Assembly (NCBI RefSeq): GCF_964340395.1 | Contig: NC_135557.1 | Span: 3,372,216-3,436,215 of the forward strand | Source: Glandiceps talaboti | Taxonomy: Eukaryota; Hemichordata; Enteropneusta; Spengelidae | Length of the DNA: 64,000 nucleotides | Direction: 5' to 3' | Part shown: positions 36,616 through 64,000 of the stretch, in pieces | Numbering within the stretch: position 1 is the stretch's first letter | Layout: every line of letters begins with the position of its first letter | Notes under the pieces: model-generated | Told to the model about the DNA's origin: nothing | The model's database searches: none | Seen by the model: the letters and a program-made list of their open reading frames with translations, nothing else | Made by a program: the position numbers and the translations under genes

Positions 36616-39004
36616 TGTTTGATTTGATTCGTTGCAATCAGGCTGACAAAACGTCACTGACCCCCCCCCCCCACTCTCCATCTGTAAAACCGAAAACAGG
36701 CTGACCCCCCTATCACTTAATTCCAATACATTATGACACCCCCCCCCCCATATCATATTCACATGAGACGTATTTTTTTATCATGACTCAGTGTGGGCAC
36801 ATTTTGCCGTCTTGCAAATACTTTATAAGATCCCAGGATAGGACTATCATAATTATAATTATTGACTACACAGGGTAAATATATTCCAAAAAGAGTTTAA
36901 ACGCATCTTTACAGTAAAAGGTAGGGGAAATGAAATATAGTTTGATAGCACCTTGACAGTAAGAGGTGGGTGAAAGAACTTGAGACTGGGATGTGTCCAC
37001 CTCATGTGGGTCCTAGGGGGTCTCCCATAGAAGCCCTGTTTCACTCTTAAAGCCAATTTTAGGATATTCAGACCCTTTCAAGCAATAACCTCCAATCTTT
37101 ACAAGACAGCACCATCAAGTATCAGAAACTATTATTTATAACTTACATACATAGAGTTAAAATATGCTCTTAATCATTATAATAAAGGTCAGCACATCTA
37201 ATGGTAGTATCATTGGTAGGGGAGACTTGGAGTTTTAAGGCAATTTTTGACTATCTTGGCAAACATTTCACATCTTTAAAAGACAATATCATCTCAAATT
37301 AGAATAGGGTGAAAATATTTAAGAAAAGTTTAATACCATTATGACAGTTAAAACGGTTGGTGCATCTGATTGTTGGTTTAATGCACGAGTGACCGGGGGG
37401 AGTCCTTGGGGTTTCCCCCTGGCAGATCTGGAGGGTTTTTTGTTTCTATTAAGGCAATTTTTAGGTTATTCATAGCCTTGAGGTAATATTTCCAATCTTT
37501 GAAAAGCTAACGTAAATGTAAGTTTTAAATGGGTTTCCCATGTCACAAAAAATGGGCCCGTAACACTTGGTATAGGGGCATTAATATTGCATGTATAGTA
37601 AAGTCACCGGTATGTTAGAGAACTTTAGGTGGTTATACCTAGTGTATAATAGAAACTGGAATCTGATGAGATGTGGTGATTTGTAGTGTCAATAACATGT
37701 AGTGTCCAAAATAGAAAGTGTATTAATCCCTTCTGACAAGTTCATAGTGTCGAGTAGGGAACATTTTAGATTAACTTCTTTTATAAACTATCTATGAAGA
37801 TTACCATTACGAAACCTTCAGGTTCACTTTTGCCCCAAAGTGCAATCTAAGTGAAGCACTGATTGTGAAACAGCCAAGCATTTACATGACAAGTTCGGTA
37901 ACTAGTGTGGTAGCTAGGTAATACATGTATATGTATATGTATATGTATAGTTAGGTTTGAACTCTTACGTGAAGTAATATTAAAGAATAATGAATGAAAC
38001 AGGGACAAGAACAAATATTTACATGTACCACATTTCAGACAAGGCTATATGCCATTGTAGAAAAGGATTTTTTTCGTCCATCACAATCCAAAACACCATG
38101 CCCCCCCCCCCCCATCCACAATTTTCAAAACAGAATGATCCTCTCCTTACCAATCCACCCCTACCCCTCTCCCAGGCGGAAGAAACTAACCGGTCCCTAA
38201 TTTCATCTTAAGCATGAGATACTTTGTTACTACCAGAGAATAGAGTGAAGGCTGTACATGTTGACCTAGTGTCAACAGGATATCTCAGTTCAGGGTATAT
38301 TTGCTGACCATTGTGTGACTTGTAATCTTCTTTGAGCTAATTAAGTATTTTGTATCATTTCATTTTAACAAGATAACTGTTTTATTGTAAATAATTATGT
38401 ACTCATAAGTAGAAGTAGAATAGAAGAAAGCTAGTGCTGATATTGTTCTATTCACCACTATACAGATGCAAACTACATCCTGAATTACGTTACTATGACA
38501 GTTTGAGATGAGATGACAGCTGTTAAACTCTCTGTTAAAGTTTTGTACAATCATAACACACACCATGTAATACTGTCAAGTAAGAAATTACTTTTAACCA
38601 TTATGTTTGTTGTGATATAATTGACGAAAGCCAAACCATAGCAGTGTACTGCCAAGTTTCAATTAAAGAGCACTGTATTTCACTTTTGTTTATATACAGG
38701 TCTTTCTGGGTCTTTAAGTCTTTACTTGCCTTTAGACTTTCTTTGTTTGTATTTACTTCACTGTATATTGATGATACACTCCAACCGGAAAATAAAAGAA
38801 CATGTTGGCACTTCAATTAACCTCTCCGTGTCAATTATTATATCTTTGACTGTTCGATGAAAGAATTGTCCCAGTTGTAACTAGATTAGTTTATAAGTAA
38901 TAAGTATGCAGTGAACACTAAGCCACATAAACTTTCTCTTCGACTCAATCCTGGAATGACTCTTCTTAGCTTTATGTCTTACTAACAATAAAAACTTCTG
39001 TTGG
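36616..39004. other. Gene-poor stretch with poly-C tracts
   Basis: No gene seen. Poly-C runs lie near 36661, 36738 and 38101. Between about 36870 and 37510 is a degenerate repeat with period near 170-190 bases, with recurring AAGGCAATTTTT..TT or AAGCCAATTTTAGG followed by TTTCCAATCTTT- or CACATCTTT-like sequence. Confidence 0.4.
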
Positions 39005-39011
39005 TTAATGG

Positions 39012-39935
39012 TAAAAGTCCAGTCAGACTTATTTCTACCTTTAGTACACTTGTATTGATTACTGCTATCAACTTAAAGGAAAAGTCCAGTCAGACTTATT
39101 TCTGTCTGTAGTACACTTGTATTGATTACTGCTATCAACTTAAAGGAAAAGTCCAGTCAGACTTATTTCTACCTTTAGTACACTTGTATTGATTACTGCT
39201 ATCAACTTAAAGGAAAAGTCCAGTCAGACTTATTTCTACCTTTAGTACACTTGTATTTATTACTGCTATCAACTTAAAGTAAAAGTCCAGTCAGACTTAT
39301 TTCTACCTTTAGTACACTTGTATTGATTACTGCTATCAACTTAAAGGAGAAGTCCAGTCAGACTTATTTCTACCTTTAGTACACTTGTATTGATTACTGC
39401 TATCAACTTAAAGGAGAAGTCCAGTCAGACTTATTTCTACCTTTAGTACACTTATATTGATTACTGCTATCAACTTAAAGGAAAAGTCCAGTCAGACTTA
39501 TTTCTACCTTTAGTACACTTGTATTGATTACTGCTATCAACTTAAAGTAAATGTCCAGTCAGACTTATTTCTACCTTTAGTACACTTGTATTAATTACTG
39601 CTATCAACTTAAAAGAAAATTCCAGTCAGACTTATTTCTGACTTTAGTACACTTGTATTAATTACTGCTATCAACTTAAAGTAAAATTCCAGTCAGACTT
39701 ATTTCTACCTTTAGTACACTTGTATTGATTACTGCTATCAACGTAAAGTAAAAGTCCAGTCAGACTTATTTCTGTCTTTAGTACACTTGTACTGATTACT
39801 GCTATCAACTTAAAAAGACAATTCCAGTCAGACTTCTACCTTTAGTACACTTGTATCGATTACTGTTATCAACTTAAAGTAAAAGTCCAGTCAGACTTAT
39901 TTCTGCCTTTAGTACACTTGTATTGATTACTGTTA
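39012..39935. repeat. 67-bp minisatellite, first block (about 14 copies)
   Basis: The 67-bp unit includes AGTCCAGTCAGACTTATTTC, TACCTTTAGTACACTTGT and GATTACTGCTATCAACTT. The array resumes at 40506 after an interruption. Confidence 0.95.
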
Positions 39936-40505
39936 TTGTAACAAATTGCAAGGGTAACCTCTCTTGTTTAGGTAACCCTCCTCCATGTTACTCTCTCTCT
40001 CCACTCTGTACACGGGATCGACTTGGACTTTTAGGGAATTAGCTCAAACTACGCACAATGTCCATGGTTAACCTGGATCATTTTGGAAGTTGCCACGGAG
40101 CAGATCGAAGCTCCTGACCTCGGACCGTCTCTTCCAAAGACTGAATCCATCATTTTATTATTCCATCAAATTCTTATAAACATAAAATATACAATACTCA
40201 AATGATTGGGTAATAAAATAATCAGTATTGCCGTCGCCTTAATTCAATGCAAATGATATTGACAAATGTGAAAACTAGCTAAACAATGTGATCACGTCAT
40301 TGTTCTTCCAACTGTCTGTAATCAGTCATTATTTGACACTGTTGATCTTTTAATAACTTAATGTTGTCATCTTAGAAGAATACTATTCGCGCAATGCAAA
40401 CATTTGTTCTAAGTGTTAATTCATGACAGCTGAGAGTTCACGGTGACCTCGCAAAACATCAAAACTTAGCGAATATTAAAAAGTTGTATTCTGTCATCCG
40501 TAACA
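39936..40505. mobile_element. 570-bp insertion interrupting the 67-bp array
   Basis: Unique sequence from TGTAACAAATTGCAAGG to CATCCGTAACAC splits one 67-bp unit at TTAT|CAAC, with TAT on both sides as a possible 3-bp target duplication. No coding capacity. A non-autonomous DNA element is likely but its termini are not clearly inverted. Confidence 0.5.
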
Positions 40506-40795
40506 CTATCAACTTAAAAGAAAATTCCAGTCAGACTTATTTCTACCTTTAGTACACTTGTATTAATTACTGCTATCAACTTAAAAGAAAATTCCAGTCA
40601 GACTTATTTCTACCTTTAGTACACTTGTATTAATTACTGCTATCAACTTAAAGTAAAAGTCCAGTCAGACTTATTTCTACCTTTAGTACACTTATATTGA
40701 TTACTGCTATCAACTTAAAAGAAAATTCCAGTCAGACTTACTTCTACCTTTAGTACACTTGTGTTAATTACTGCTATCAACTTAAAACAAAGGTC
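40506..40795. repeat. 67-bp minisatellite, second block (about 4 copies)
   Basis: Continuation of the same array after the insertion, more divergent (AAAATTCCAGTC and TTAATTACTG variants). Confidence 0.92.
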
Positions 40796-41190
40796 TAGAG
40801 ATTTAATTAAAATGTTTAGTTTTATTACATTTCAAAAAACTGTATCGATGCTAAAATACAATTTTCATCTCGATAAGAATGATATAAAAATCTTATAAAA
40901 GCGGGTAATTTCACATTTCTTTAAAACTTTGCGAGCACCCGCCACCCACTTCTAATAATACAAAAATAAAGGAAAACAAAAATACAAATTTCAATGTTTT
41001 AGAGTCTATGTTCATTGTTTTTGTGATTTTCTTCTTATTGTTTGGAAACAAAAGTATAAAAAAAACAGTGAAATTGAACACACAAAATGCCAATTGAGTA
41101 CATTATTCGTCCGAGTACTCGGCTCAAATTGAGAAGGTCGGATAACACCACAATCTGTAATCCAACCCACCTATAACAGGGCGGTAATAT

Positions 41191-41196
41191 TTTATT
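41191..41196 (-). promoter_or_regulatory. Candidate RTK poly(A) signal (minus strand AATAAA)
   Basis: Read on the minus strand, AATAAA lies about 190 bases past the proposed RTK stop codon at 41383-41385. Confidence 0.45.
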
Positions 41197-41382
41197 TACA
41201 TTCCGATGGATCCTTTATATTAGAAAAGAGGTTAGACTGCCAAAATATATGAGTGTCTTGCAAAATCAACTGTTCTGTGAATATAGTAGAAACATGCTTC
41301 AAGGTCGTTCAATCAACAACGCCATGCTGTTATGAAGATAATATCACCACGTAGTTGTCGTAACAATTAGCGAACAACTAAA

Positions 41383-63257
<21,875 letters not shown>

Positions 63258-63287
63258 CTTTTGATGAAATAATGAGAAAAAGAAATT

Positions 63288-64000
<713 letters not shown>

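Noticed and set aside
36580-36762. Gly-rich open frame near 36.6 kb
   Set aside because: Produced by poly-C tracts on the plus strand; no homology or splice context.

Overview
This is metazoan nuclear DNA, most likely from an invertebrate (an invertebrate deuterostome or a spiralian; the sequence does not decide which). The genes are split by GT-AG introns, the DNA is AT-rich, and it holds a tRNA-derived SINE, a decayed hAT transposon, many microsatellites and very large minisatellites. By my boundaries six minisatellite arrays cover about 30 kb, close to half of the window.

Layout. 1-793: the 3' part of a plus-strand receptor with fibronectin III modules and a WSDY motif, ending near a poly(A) signal. 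794-1533: the last coding exon of a minus-strand galactose-3-O-sulfotransferase (GAL3ST family). 1534-17023: a 15.5 kb array of about 323 copies of a 48-bp unit that starts exactly at the splice acceptor of that exon. 17218-19061: the last three exons of plus-strand hydroxylysine kinase (HYKK). 19062-33277: gene-poor; it holds a hAT transposase pseudogene split by a 3.6 kb foldback element, a 50-bp minisatellite and several microsatellites. 33324-34301: an intronless class A GPCR. 34302-41382: gene-poor, with 35/38-bp and 67-bp minisatellites. 41383-63257: the 3' part of a minus-strand receptor tyrosine kinase (RTK). I could assemble it exon by exon from the membrane-proximal stalk to the stop codon: 12 exons, 1,664 coding bases, all splice phases compatible. 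Its introns hold a 5.3 kb array of a 22-bp unit and a 5.1 kb array of a 26-bp unit. The ectodomain exons lie beyond the right edge.

Most notable. (1) Several tandem repeats coincide with splice junctions. The 48-bp array abuts the GAL3ST acceptor, and most units carry a back-to-back acceptor/donor (CAG|GTAATA), the layout of a recursive splice site. Four 42-46 bp copies span an RTK splice donor, and a partial duplication spans an RTK acceptor. The 26-bp RTK intron array also carries CCAG|GTAATAAG on the sense strand. (2) The RTK tail is a separate small exon encoding YIEL, seven residues, then YVKL, which fits the ITAM spacing. (3) The two genes flanking the 48-bp array both lack their 5' exons in this window, so they are either interleaved antisense genes or the region is rearranged or misassembled.

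The giant open frames across the 48-bp array (over 3,100 codons on each strand) follow from a unit length divisible by three and are not annotated as genes.
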